DNA from: Bacillota bacterium
Lineage (GTDB): Bacteria; Bacillota; Clostridia; Lachnospirales; Lachnospiraceae
DNA length: 52,384 bases
Reading direction: 5' to 3'
NCBI GenBank assembly: GCA_023441965.1
Contig: JAEZNB010000088.1
Span: forward strand, 1 to 52,384
This document shows, piece after piece, positions 43,655 to 51,576 of this stretch. Position 1 is the first letter of the stretch; each line of letters opens with the position of its first letter. The position numbers were made by a program, and so were the translations under genes. Below the pieces are notes generated by a model that ran no database searches, was not told the origin of the DNA, and was given only the letters and a program-made list of their open reading frames with translations.

Positions 43655-44416
43655 TTACCCAGTGTTGTTTTTCTTATTATCATCATATGACATGGTTTGA
43701 AAAAGCATTCTTAGGTTTTCGAAGGTACTTTGCTGATCCGGTGGTATCATATGCTTCAGAGCATCGAACATCTGGCTGTTGCTGCCCTTATCCTTACCAT
43801 CGGCAGGAGGATCAGACCGCATCTCTTCAACATTCTCCCGATCCTCTGGCGCATGGTCCTTGTCATACCCGGTGGAAGTATCTTCTGAATCGGAGGCTTC
43901 GGACTTGCCGAAGCTGAAATCAGAGCTGCTGTCAGAGCCATTACCGAAGTCATCCCCAAAGCTAGTGTCAGAGCTGCTTCCAAAGCTTCCGTCTGAGCTG
44001 CCGGAGAAGAAGGAGGAGAAGTCTACTCCCGCGAATTGATTCATGAAAGAATCGGCTGCTTCTCCCTCCCCTCCGGAAGAGAATTCTCCGAACTCCTGCA
44101 TGGTCTTGATTGCTGACATATAGCTATTATACATTGTGTACATACGCTTGGCCTGATAAAACCCCAGGAGCTGGTCAACCATAGCCCTTTCCTTATCCTT
44201 GCAAAGAGGTCTGATGCTATTCAGCATGGCTTCGACATCAGCCTTCTGGTCCTCATAATCACAGGTGATCAGTCTGTTCCTGCGGATTCTGCGGAAGGAA
44301 TCCATAAACTCATAGAGCTTAACGAGTAGATCCATGGTTGTCTTCGTTCGGACATCGACATAAGGCAAGGCGGCCTTCAGAATTTCCGTTGTGTGTAAAA
44401 GGTCTGCATCTGCCAT
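43655..44416 (-). CDS. Unknown protein with Ser/Gly/Asp/Phe-rich linker
   Basis: 253-residue cytoplasmic protein in three parts. These are a helical N-terminal domain (about 1-112; many charged residues, MYTMYNSYMSAIKTMQEF), a low-complexity region rich in Ser, Gly, Asp and Phe (about 115-185) with GSFGSSSDTSFG-type repeats, and a C-terminal motif IPPDQQSTFENLRMLF (about 223-238). That last motif resembles the end of the small protein encoded 12 bp downstream. The ATG at 44416 follows GGGGGAG closely, and an in-frame ATG at 44428 has no binding site. I do not recognise a family. The Phe-Gly-Ser repeats suggest a disordered or condensate-forming linker. Confidence 0.7.
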   Translation of the reverse strand: MADADLLHTTEILKAALPYVDVRTKTTMDLLVKLYEFMDSFRRIRRNRLITCDYEDQKADVEAMLNSIRPLCKDKERAMVDQLLGFYQAKRMYTMYNSYMSAIKTMQEFGEFSSGGEGEAADSFMNQFAGVDFSSFFSGSSDGSFGSSSDTSFGDDFGNGSDSSSDFSFGKSEASDSEDTSTGYDKDHAPEDRENVEEMRSDPPADGKDKGSNSQMFDALKHMIPPDQQSTFENLRMLFQTMSYDDNKKNNTG

Positions 44417-44508
44417 AATCTCCCCCATAGGATATACTCATTACAGTATATTCATAGAGTTCATATTGATGCATGAGAGGATATAGCCGGAAAAGCCGTT
44501 ATCGCCTG

Positions 44509-44988
44509 TTATTGCGGATAATTCAAGGCGCTGTCATCGATCTGATAAAGAACCTGCTCCAGATAGCGGTTCGCATAGTACTTGGCCAGGTCCAGGTTCA
44601 TGTCGGTGTAATTGCCGCAGTTCTCTGCAGTGGCACCGGGAATATCACCGGAAAAGTCACGGATAAACTCAAACATCTCTATCATCAGAGGCAGGATATC
44701 CTTGGATTGATAATCACCGCCAAGTAAGAGATAGAAGCCGGTCCTGCATCCCATCGGTCCGAAATAGATGGTCTTATCCGAATAATCCTTGTGGTTTCTC
44801 AAGTAGGTGGCACCCAGGTGTTCCAGGGTATGAATCTCTCCGGTTAGCATAACAGGCTCGAAATTGGGTCTGGTGATTCTTAAATCAAAGGTTGTGATGA
44901 TTTCGTTCCCGATTTTATCCTTTCTTGATACATATACGCCCGGAAGTAAACGCATATGGTCTATGGTAAAGCTGGCGATCTGCTTCAT
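44509..44988 (-). CDS. luxS: S-ribosylhomocysteine lyase
   Basis: 159-residue metalloenzyme that splits S-ribosylhomocysteine into homocysteine and the precursor of autoinducer-2, in the activated methyl cycle. Metal ligands His53 and His57 in HTLEH and Cys124 in AENCGNY are present, with catalytic Glu56 and Cys81 in GPMGCRTGFYLLL. The length is normal. AAAGG lies about 11 bp before the ATG. It has an extended -10 promoter upstream. The pfs/mtn nucleosidase gene is not adjacent. Confidence 0.97.
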   Translation of the reverse strand: MKQIASFTIDHMRLLPGVYVSRKDKIGNEIITTFDLRITRPNFEPVMLTGEIHTLEHLGATYLRNHKDYSDKTIYFGPMGCRTGFYLLLGGDYQSKDILPLMIEMFEFIRDFSGDIPGATAENCGNYTDMNLDLAKYYANRYLEQVLYQIDDSALNYPQ

Positions 44989-45025
44989 ATGGCACCATAC
45001 CTTTCTATAGATAAATTCTATGTAT

Positions 45026-45034
45026 ATTATAGCA
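45026..45034 (-). promoter_or_regulatory. Extended -10 promoter of luxS
   Basis: On the minus strand TGCTATAAT (45034-45026), an extended -10 element with a perfect TATAAT and no clear -35, about 38 bp before the luxS start. Confidence 0.55.
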
Positions 45035-45100
45035 TGACTGCTTCGATTTGTAGATATTAAATATGGAGTATCGAAATCAAATTACAAAACATGGAAATGC

Positions 45101-45129
45101 TTGACGTATTTTGTCAAGGTTGGTATGAT
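45101..45129 (+). promoter_or_regulatory. Promoter of the mini-FtsX/ABC module, with inverted repeat over -35
   Basis: TTGACG (45101-45106), a 17-bp spacer and TATGAT (45124-45129). CTTGAC (45100-45105) is mirrored by GTCAAG (45112-45117), so the -35 box lies within a 6-bp inverted repeat. Confidence 0.65.
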
Positions 45130-45141
45130 TAGGTAAATGAA

Positions 45142-45157
45142 GTGTTTCATGAAACAC
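45142..45157. promoter_or_regulatory. 16-bp perfect palindrome at transcription start, candidate operator
   Basis: GTGTTTCATGAAACAC is a perfect palindrome about 13-28 bp after the -10 box, where a dimeric repressor (TetR or MarR type) would block initiation. No regulator gene is adjacent. Confidence 0.6.
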
Positions 45158-45189
45158 AAAGATGATAATTCTAATGAAGGTGATGGAAG

Positions 45190-45747
45190 ATGCAATTAAT
45201 CCTGACTTATCTCAAACTGATACTTCGCAGAAACGGAACAAAGACCTTATGCGCATCGGCCCTGCTATCCTTATGCTTCCTGATGATTACCCTGTTTCCT
45301 ATTGTAAAGGGAAGTATTGATCTGTTTCTGTATGGTGAATTCCTGCACCTCTTTCTATACTTCCTTCAGCTCCTGTTATTGGGTGCCAGTATCATCGCTC
45401 TTCTGATATATCTATGGAGAAGTCTGCAATCTGCTATGTATGAGTTTGGAATCATGAGATCTCTGGGTGCAACAAGGAAGGATATCAGATGGTTAATCCT
45501 GCTGCAGACAAGCATTACGGGCTTGATAACTCTGGCCTTCGGATTCTTTGCAGGGAATTTTTTCTCCTTACTCCTGCTGCATTTGATTATTCGAGCGTCG
45601 AATTATAGATTAGTAACCGAGATTGATACCGGAACCGCCCTATTATTGCTTGCTGCAGTATCGCTTGCCATAGCTCTGATGGGTATCAGGTTCTATCATA
45701 AAATCATCAGGAGGACCTCAGCCGCATTACTTCTGGATGACAGATAA
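45190..45747 (+). CDS. Short FtsX-like ABC permease
   Basis: 185-residue membrane protein with four predicted helices (about 21-43, 52-77, 100-125, 146-167). It carries the FtsX signature between helices 2 and 3: FGIMRSLGATRKDIRWLILLQ, matching the permease loop that contacts the ATPase in MacB/FtsX systems. It is much shorter than typical members (300-400 residues or more) because the extracellular domain between helices 1 and 2 is reduced to a few residues. GGTGATGGAAG precedes the ATG. The ATPase is encoded 46 bp downstream. Confidence 0.8.
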   Translation: MQLILTYLKLILRRNGTKTLCASALLSLCFLMITLFPIVKGSIDLFLYGEFLHLFLYFLQLLLLGASIIALLIYLWRSLQSAMYEFGIMRSLGATRKDIRWLILLQTSITGLITLAFGFFAGNFFSLLLLHLIIRASNYRLVTEIDTGTALLLLAAVSLAIALMGIRFYHKIIRRTSAALLLDDR

Positions 45748-45793
45748 GGCCTGCTATCATTGAATGTTGTTATAGAAAGGATCTGGGAATCTG

Positions 45794-46480
45794 ATGTCGG
45801 ATATCAGAGTGGAAAATCTGACGAAGCAATATGAGGCAAATCAGGAGCTGATTACTGCATTGTGGGACTGTAATCTGTCAATTGAAAGCGGAGAGTGTGT
45901 TGTTATCACCGGTTCGAAGGGTTCGGGGAAGAGCACCCTGCTGCATTTGATCGGCGGCTATGACCGACCGACAGAAGGCAAGGTTTATCTGAACGGGATT
46001 GATTATTCCGGACTTACGGAGGATGATTTGGCAATGCTTCGAAGACAGGAGATCGGCTGCATCTTCCAGAACCGGGATATCCTACCTGAGCTTACCGTGG
46101 AGGAGAATCTAAGACTTCCTTTCCTTTATTGTCAAGGGAAGTACTCTTCTTCCTATTATGAGGAGCTTATAGAGCGCCTAAGGCTCACAGCCTCGCTTCG
46201 GTTACAGGGGAAGTATCTGCCGGAGAGCCAAAGACGTCTGGCTGCAATCGCCCGTACCCTGCTGTACAAGCCCAAGCTTTTATTGGCGGATGATCCGACC
46301 CGGGGCTTAAGCGATTATTCTTCCAGAGAGATCATAGACCTCTTCATGGACCGGTCCTATCGGGATAAGGCAACGGTTGTTCTTGTATCTAACGATTATG
46401 AGGTAATCAATTATGCGGATCGGGTCATATGGCTCCGCGACGGCAGCATCGCTGAGGATCGGCGTTTTAATAAGGGTTGA
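45794..46480 (+). CDS. ABC transporter ATPase with altered signature, Walker B and switch motifs
   Basis: 228-residue cytoplasmic ATPase of the LolD/MacB/FtsE group by overall pattern. Walker A GSKGSGKST (40-48) and the Q-loop (CIFQNRD, near 89-95) are intact. However, the signature LSGGQ is replaced by LPESQ (142-146), the Walker B acids read LLLADDP (Asp167 in place of the catalytic Glu), and the switch His is replaced by Asn200 in VSND. The protein is full-length with an otherwise normal fold, so slow or absent hydrolysis, rather than decay, is the inference. AAAGGAT precedes the ATG. Likely partner of the short FtsX-like permease upstream. Confidence 0.85.
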   Translation: MSDIRVENLTKQYEANQELITALWDCNLSIESGECVVITGSKGSGKSTLLHLIGGYDRPTEGKVYLNGIDYSGLTEDDLAMLRRQEIGCIFQNRDILPELTVEENLRLPFLYCQGKYSSSYYEELIERLRLTASLRLQGKYLPESQRRLAAIARTLLYKPKLLLADDPTRGLSDYSSREIIDLFMDRSYRDKATVVLVSNDYEVINYADRVIWLRDGSIAEDRRFNKG

Positions 46481-46601
46481 CAATTGCAGCAGAATTGGGC
46501 ATGATATATCTGGACGCTATCCAGAGTGAGGGGCTGTTACTTGACAGCCAAGCAGAAGCAAGAGGCTCCTCATTGGAACTATACTATGAAAAGGAAATAG
46601 G

Positions 46602-47234
46602 ATGATGATTGACGGCATAATATTTGATTTGGACGGAACCTTATGGGACTCTACCCCTGAGGTGGCGATTGCTTACAGCAAGGTAGTAGAGGAGCAGTAT
46701 CCGGAGATTACGGATACAGTAACCGAAGAAAAACTGAAAGGCTTATTCGGACTTCCTCTGGATGTGATCGGCGTGAAGCTGTTTCAGAGCGTGTCGGAGG
46801 AGCTGGCTAAAAAAGCGATTGTAGACTGCTGCAATTATGAAGAAATCTATCTGGCAGAACACGGTGCCCGTCTCTATGAAGGACTAGAGGAGACTCTGAA
46901 GGACTTATCAAAGAAGTATCAGCTTTTTATCGTCAGTAACTGTCAGGACGGATATATTCAATGCTTCTTCAAAGCGAATCCCCATTTGGAACAGTATTTT
47001 CAGGATTTTGAATGCCATGGCAGAACCGGTTTACCAAAGGCGGATAATATCAGGCTGGTTGCAGAACGGCATGGTCTGAAGCATCCGGTTTATGTAGGAG
47101 ATACCCTTGGGGATGCCAAGGCGGCCAAGGAGGCAGGAGTGCCCTTTGTCTTTGCCCGCTATGGCTTCGGCAAGGTGGAGCAGTATGAAGATGTGATTGA
47201 TTCCATCGATGAGCTAATCAAAAAGTTAGCATAA
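46602..47234 (+). CDS. HAD-family phosphatase (phosphoglycolate phosphatase-like)
   Basis: 210-residue cytoplasmic hydrolase of the haloacid dehalogenase superfamily. Motif I is FDLDGTLWD (Asp9 nucleophile, Asp11), motif II VSNCQDGY, the conserved lysine lies in LPKADNIRLV and motif III is VGDTLGDAKAAKEAG. A helical cap domain lies between motifs I and II. It resembles Gph/PGMB-like enzymes, and the substrate is not determinable. GGAAATAGG precedes the ATG. A second in-frame ATG follows immediately. trpS lies downstream with its own promoter. Confidence 0.9.
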   Translation: MMIDGIIFDLDGTLWDSTPEVAIAYSKVVEEQYPEITDTVTEEKLKGLFGLPLDVIGVKLFQSVSEELAKKAIVDCCNYEEIYLAEHGARLYEGLEETLKDLSKKYQLFIVSNCQDGYIQCFFKANPHLEQYFQDFECHGRTGLPKADNIRLVAERHGLKHPVYVGDTLGDAKAAKEAGVPFVFARYGFGKVEQYEDVIDSIDELIKKLA

Positions 47235-47249
47235 AATCATGGGGATGCA

Positions 47250-47278
47250 TTGACATTTCCCTTGGCAGTCTATATATT
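47250..47278 (+). promoter_or_regulatory. trpS promoter
   Basis: TTGACA (47250-47255), a 17-bp spacer and TATATT (47273-47278). The predicted start near 47285 leaves a leader of about 55 bp, too short for a T-box. Confidence 0.7.
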
Positions 47279-47339
47279 GTAAGAAATGAATACTTAGTGA
47301 TAACAAAATACAACAATAAGAAGATTGGGATGTGACTTT

Positions 47340-48344
47340 ATGTTAGATGGAAAGAAATCATTATTCAGCGGTATGCAGGCGACGGGAACCCTTCATCTGG
47401 GGAATTATCTGGGAGCCCTGAAAAATTGGGTTGAGATGTATGGGGAGTATGAATGCTTCTATTGTGTTGTTGATATGCATTCCATAACGGTAAGACAAAA
47501 CCCTGCGGAGCTTCGCAAGAAGGCGAGAGACCTGCTGACCCTTTATATAGCGGCCGGACTGGATCCGGAGAAGAACTGTATCTATTATCAGTCACATGTC
47601 CCTGCCCATGCGGAGCTAAGCTGGATCCTGAACTGCTTTACCTATATGGGTGAGCTGCAACGTATGACCCAGTTCAAGGATAAGTCTGCAAAGCATTCCG
47701 AGAACATTAATGCCGGGCTCTTCACTTATCCGGTCCTGATGGCGGCGGATATCCTGCTTTTCCAGTCAGATGTGGTCCCGGTCGGATCGGACCAGAAACA
47801 GCACATAGAGATTACCAGGGATATCGCAGAGCGTTTTAATTCTATCTATGGGGATGTATTTACGATACCGGAGCCCCATATCGGTGAAAAGGGAGCTCGC
47901 ATCATGAGCCTGCAGGAGCCAGAAAAGAAGATGTCCAAATCGGATGAGAATGTGAATGCCAGCATCTTTCTGATGGACGATACGGATACGATCATACGGA
48001 AGTTCAAGAGGGCTGTCACTGACTCAGATACACAGATCCGCCGCGCAGAGGAGAAGCCGGGAATCAGCAATCTGATCGATATCTATGGAGTTGCTACCGG
48101 AAAAACCGTCAGCGAGATTGAGAAGGAATTTGAGAACGTAGGCTATGGCGAGTTTAAGCTGGCTGTCGGAGAAGCGGTGGTAACCATGCTGAAGCCCATC
48201 CAGGACCGATTTGCAGACTTAAGCAGGGATAAGGCATATATTGACGGCATTATTAAGAGGAATGGGGAGAAGGCAGAGTATTATGCGAATAAGACCTTAC
48301 GGAAGGTACAGAAGAAGGTCGGCTTCCCGGAAAGAATAAGATAA
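47340..48344 (+). CDS. trpS: Tryptophanyl-tRNA synthetase
   Basis: 334-residue class I aminoacyl-tRNA synthetase charging tRNA(Trp). The HIGH-like motif appears as GTLHLGNYLGA (about 16-26) and KMSKS at 197-201. DILLFQSDVVPVGSDQKQH is the conserved substrate-binding stretch. The ATG at 47340 gives the usual N-terminus MLDGKKSLFSG, and an in-frame TTG at 47325 has no better binding site. Length and motif spacing match bacterial TrpS. Confidence 0.97.
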   Translation: MLDGKKSLFSGMQATGTLHLGNYLGALKNWVEMYGEYECFYCVVDMHSITVRQNPAELRKKARDLLTLYIAAGLDPEKNCIYYQSHVPAHAELSWILNCFTYMGELQRMTQFKDKSAKHSENINAGLFTYPVLMAADILLFQSDVVPVGSDQKQHIEITRDIAERFNSIYGDVFTIPEPHIGEKGARIMSLQEPEKKMSKSDENVNASIFLMDDTDTIIRKFKRAVTDSDTQIRRAEEKPGISNLIDIYGVATGKTVSEIEKEFENVGYGEFKLAVGEAVVTMLKPIQDRFADLSRDKAYIDGIIKRNGEKAEYYANKTLRKVQKKVGFPERIR

Positions 48345-48410
48345 GTAAGTGAATAGATGATATGCCTGACATCAGCTTGTAGAATGACTTGACTAGAGGA
48401 GAATCACATT

Positions 48411-49367
48411 ATGAAGATCGTTTTTCTGGAAACTGACACTCTGGGGATGGATGTGGATCTGACACCCTTCAATTCCTTGGGTGAGATTATCAAATACCCC
48501 TGCTCCGATCCGGAACAGGATGCAGCGAGAATCGGAGATGCCGAGGTAATTATCGTGAATAAGGTACCCATGAATGAGAAGACCCTGGGGAAGGCAGACA
48601 AGCTTAAGCTGATCTGCATCACCGGTACCGGTACCAATATCGTGGACTTTGATTATACGAACAGTCGTGGGATAACCGTAACCAATGTGAGAGGCTACTC
48701 CACCCGGTCCGTTGTGCAGCATACCTTTGCCATCTTCTTTTATATCTATGAGAAGCTTAGCTACTATGATGATTTTGTCAAATCCGGAGCATATATCCGT
48801 TCCGATATCTTCAGTCATTTTGAGGTCAAATTCCATGAGCTGGCAGGGAAGACCTGGGGCATCATCGGTCTGGGAGAGATCGGTAGGGGAGTAGCAGAGG
48901 TGGCAAAGCTCTTCGGCTGCGATGTGATCTATTATTCTACCTCCGGAAAGAACGCCAATACAGCCTATAAAAGGGTGGAGTTACAAACCCTGCTGAAGGA
49001 AGCGGATGTGGTCTCCATTCATGCTCCCTTAAATGAGGCGACCAGGGATCTGATCGGAGAGGAGGAGCTGCGGAGCATGAAGAAGTCGGCGATTCTGTTA
49101 AATCTCGGAAGAGGACCGATCGTAAATGAAGAGGCCCTGGCAAGGGCTCTGAAGGAGGACTGGATCGCAGGAGCAGGTCTGGATGTGCTGACGGTAGAAC
49201 CCATGCTAGCCACAAATCCCTTGTATGAGATTAAGGACAGCAAGAAGCTGATCATCACGCCCCACATCGCCTGGGCCACGGTGGAAGCAAGGCAGAGGGT
49301 TACGGAAGAGGTGTATAAGAATATCCTTGCTTCCTTTCGTGGAGAAGAAAGAAATATCGTGAGATAA
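48411..49367 (+). CDS. D-isomer-specific 2-hydroxyacid dehydrogenase
   Basis: 318-residue NAD-dependent dehydrogenase. The Rossmann motif is IIGLGEIGRG (about 151-160). The active-site Arg lies in LNLGRGPIVNEEAL, the Glu in the VEPM region and the catalytic His in ITPHIAWA. It best resembles hydroxypyruvate/glycerate dehydrogenases (HprA), but related enzymes such as 3-phosphoglycerate dehydrogenase or VanH cannot be ruled out. AGAGGAG lies about 9 bp before the ATG. The last bases of the gene are tandemly duplicated downstream (49354-49425). It may be co-transcribed with trpS. Confidence 0.92.
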   Translation: MKIVFLETDTLGMDVDLTPFNSLGEIIKYPCSDPEQDAARIGDAEVIIVNKVPMNEKTLGKADKLKLICITGTGTNIVDFDYTNSRGITVTNVRGYSTRSVVQHTFAIFFYIYEKLSYYDDFVKSGAYIRSDIFSHFEVKFHELAGKTWGIIGLGEIGRGVAEVAKLFGCDVIYYSTSGKNANTAYKRVELQTLLKEADVVSIHAPLNEATRDLIGEEELRSMKKSAILLNLGRGPIVNEEALARALKEDWIAGAGLDVLTVEPMLATNPLYEIKDSKKLIITPHIAWATVEARQRVTEEVYKNILASFRGEERNIVR

Positions 49368-49425
49368 AGTAGAACTGTAAGTGATAGAAATACCGTGAGA
49401 TGAAGTAGAACCGTAAGGGATAGAA
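49354..49425 (+). repeat. Two 36-bp direct repeats spanning the gene end
   Basis: The units 49354-49389 and 49390-49425 agree at 32 of 36 positions. The first contains the last codons (Ile-Val-Arg) and the stop of the dehydrogenase gene, so the second is a duplicated, non-coding copy. Confidence 0.75.
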
Positions 49426-49441
49426 TATGAAGAAGTAATAA

Positions 49442-49480
49442 AACAGCTGCAAAACCCCGGTCAGTGGGTTAGCAGCTGTT
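49442..49480. terminator. Hairpin between converging genes, possible terminator
   Basis: AACAGCTGC (49442-49450) pairs with GCAGCTGTT (49472-49480), with an inner AACCC/GGGTT stem. The tail is ATTGGTT on the plus strand and TTATTACTTC on the minus strand, so strength is moderate. Confidence 0.55.
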
Positions 49481-49549
49481 ATTGGTTCGCCCGGCGGGCG
49501 GCTTTAAACTTATTTTATAAAGTCTCTGAAGCTTAAGCTTCGAGTTGTC

Positions 49550-51322
49550 TTATTCTGCCTTTACTTCCGCATAGCCATATAGGATAGCAAAGTGGTCCGA
49601 ATCCGTAGGCGTAAACTTCCACATAAAATATCCGGAATTGGGCTTCATATCCGGCTGAACCCAGGACAGAGAGCCCGGAATGATCATGGTGTTGTAAATA
49701 AAGTCTCCATGCAAATTGGAAAACCATAGCATTTGTCCATATTTTATTGATGATGCTGTTACATTCATTGGTCTGGATGGACTTAATTTAACGACACTGC
49801 TGGCTACTGCTATGCCATTCGGCTCGGAGGTTTGATTTACAAAGGGTATCGAGTACTTATAGCCTGAACTCGTATACATGAAGCTTGACCTTCCATAATA
49901 TACACCGACTGGTGACATAGTCAGATTCTCTATCTCTGTCGCTACTCCGGTTGCAATGATAATCTCAATCGCCTCTGCACCGTTCATTAAGGAAACAATA
50001 CAGTCAGCGTTTGCCTCTATCTTAGTCGGTATGGCTGCAGCTAGTCTGCTTCCTTTGGCAGTATCAGCAAGGATTACCCGATCGATCTTACCCCCGCCTG
50101 ACAGATATAAAGAACTGGTCGATCGTAGCTCAATCTGATCTATCTTGCCTGATACAGAGATCTGTGCCAAATTCGCCGACGTGAGAACAGCATCCGGTGT
50201 AAAGGTATGAAGCAGGGAAGTCTCTTTCCTATAGTCATACTGATTGATGATACCCATATAAGGAGGCTCTGTATCTGTTTCCTCGAAGGTAATACTTTTT
50301 ACCTGTGCATTTTTGCCGATGTCAAAGTGAACCACACTGTCATTTAGCTCAAAATGATTATTCTTCCCATTTTCAGTCCATTTGATGTCATAGGCTGATT
50401 CAAAAGAAATCCGTTGAAAGCTTGCCTGATTTGTGATACTTGTTTGCTGCGCCCTTACTATCAAATCTATCTTTGGATAATCCCCTTTCGGTATCAGTAA
50501 CCCTGCCGGAGCATCTTCAGTGAGGATGATGCGCCTTATACTCTTATCTGATAACAGGGAGATAAGCTGCTCCTGTGTCGAAGCTTCTCCCTCGGACAGG
50601 ATGACAGTGATGGTGACCCATTCACTGGCTGCGGTTATTTTATCCTTCCGTGCTTCCTTATTACCGAGCCACCGATCAAAATCCTGTTCTTTTTCAAAGG
50701 ACACTGCACGGATGCTGAATGACCCTGCCTTCTTGGGAAGCACCACCCCGGTATCACTGGCTTTTTCTACCCCTGCAGTATCATCCTTGACTTCCCATCT
50801 GGTAATTCCGCTGGTTTTTGCTTTACCACCTGCTGTGGTAGCTAATAGCTCTTCATTAAAATCATAAGCTTGGCCTGCGTAAAGCATATTGTCCTTGGGA
50901 ACATTTTTGATCCCAATTCCCGTGATATTATTGATGACGATAATCTCAGCCTCCGGTGTAACTACCTTCTTATTAGTCAGGGTGATCTCACAGCCGATAT
51001 AGGCGATGCCGGCATTTTTTGCTTTCACAATCCCAGTTTCTGTATCTATCTCAACTGCTTTCGGATTCCCCTTTTCCTCAATGACATACCAGTAATGGTC
51101 TACGACCTCCATCTGTATGCTCTTATGAAGGTTCATGTCAAAGGTATCTCTGCCTTTTATGCCAAGATATAAGTATTTTGTTGTTACATTGAAATAATCA
51201 GGCTCTGCTTTGGCAGTCTTCTCTGCTGCCCGTGCCTCTTGATCAGGTAATACAACCGTAAGCCCTAAGATGGCAAATAACATAAGAATGTAGCATAAGA
51301 TGTGATGTACCTTTTTCTTCAT
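49550..51322 (-). CDS. Secreted protein with Ig-like domains
   Basis: 590-residue exported protein with a signal peptide (about 1-33, ending ARA). A first Ig-like (BIG2-type) domain follows, with VEIDTETGIVKAKNAGIAYIGCE (the classic V.A...G...I pattern), then a second similar region (about 120-225). A long beta-strand-rich middle (about 240-460) may be a beta-helix or stacked sandwich. The C-terminal domain ends in WVQPDMKPNSGYFMWKFTPTDSDHF in outline, resembling MBG/Big repeats. No cell wall sorting signal or S-layer motif is visible. GGAGGAGG lies before the ATG at 51322, and an in-frame ATG at 51346 lies above it. Function unknown; probably surface or adhesive. Confidence 0.8.
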   Translation of the reverse strand: MKKKVHHILCYILMLFAILGLTVVLPDQEARAAEKTAKAEPDYFNVTTKYLYLGIKGRDTFDMNLHKSIQMEVVDHYWYVIEEKGNPKAVEIDTETGIVKAKNAGIAYIGCEITLTNKKVVTPEAEIIVINNITGIGIKNVPKDNMLYAGQAYDFNEELLATTAGGKAKTSGITRWEVKDDTAGVEKASDTGVVLPKKAGSFSIRAVSFEKEQDFDRWLGNKEARKDKITAASEWVTITVILSEGEASTQEQLISLLSDKSIRRIILTEDAPAGLLIPKGDYPKIDLIVRAQQTSITNQASFQRISFESAYDIKWTENGKNNHFELNDSVVHFDIGKNAQVKSITFEETDTEPPYMGIINQYDYRKETSLLHTFTPDAVLTSANLAQISVSGKIDQIELRSTSSLYLSGGGKIDRVILADTAKGSRLAAAIPTKIEANADCIVSLMNGAEAIEIIIATGVATEIENLTMSPVGVYYGRSSFMYTSSGYKYSIPFVNQTSEPNGIAVASSVVKLSPSRPMNVTASSIKYGQMLWFSNLHGDFIYNTMIIPGSLSWVQPDMKPNSGYFMWKFTPTDSDHFAILYGYAEVKAE

Positions 51323-51369
51323 TTCAGCGACCTCCTCCGTAATCATCCATATGAAAGCTAATTACTTTC

Positions 51370-51397
51370 ATTATATAATGATATCGATAAAAAACAA
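51370..51397 (-). promoter_or_regulatory. Promoter of the Ig-like protein gene
   Basis: On the minus strand TTGTTT (51397-51392), a 16-bp spacer and TATAAT (51375-51370), about 50 bp before the start codon. Confidence 0.6.
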
Positions 51398-51477
51398 TAG
51401 GTCTTAGGAAAATGTAGGGTTTTTTAGACTTCTTTCATAGGATATTCGGTACAAATATATTTTTAAACATCAAGTAT

Positions 51478-51527
51478 AAAAAAATGCTGCTTCTGAATGG
51501 TCCGAATTGAACCTTTCAGAAGCAGCA
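51478..51527 (-). terminator. Intrinsic terminator of the PotD-type gene
   Basis: A 13-bp perfect stem joins TGCTGCTTCTGAA (51485-51497) to TTCAGAAGCAGCA (51515-51527). On the minus strand a run of seven T residues follows. Confidence 0.88.
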
Positions 51528-51576
51528 CCGATGATACGTTTGAAACAAGAGAAGCTTCTCTGACACTATCGGCTTG

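Noticed and set aside
46528..46572. Alternative hairpins between the ABC ATPase and HAD genes, resembling the GGGCTG ends of the palindromic element
   Set aside because: Only GGGCTGTT is shared, there is no long dyad, and no T-run follows. It is probably a coincidence.
47279..47339. T-box leader for trpS
   Set aside because: The leader from the predicted start is only about 55 bp and lacks the conserved T-box sequence.
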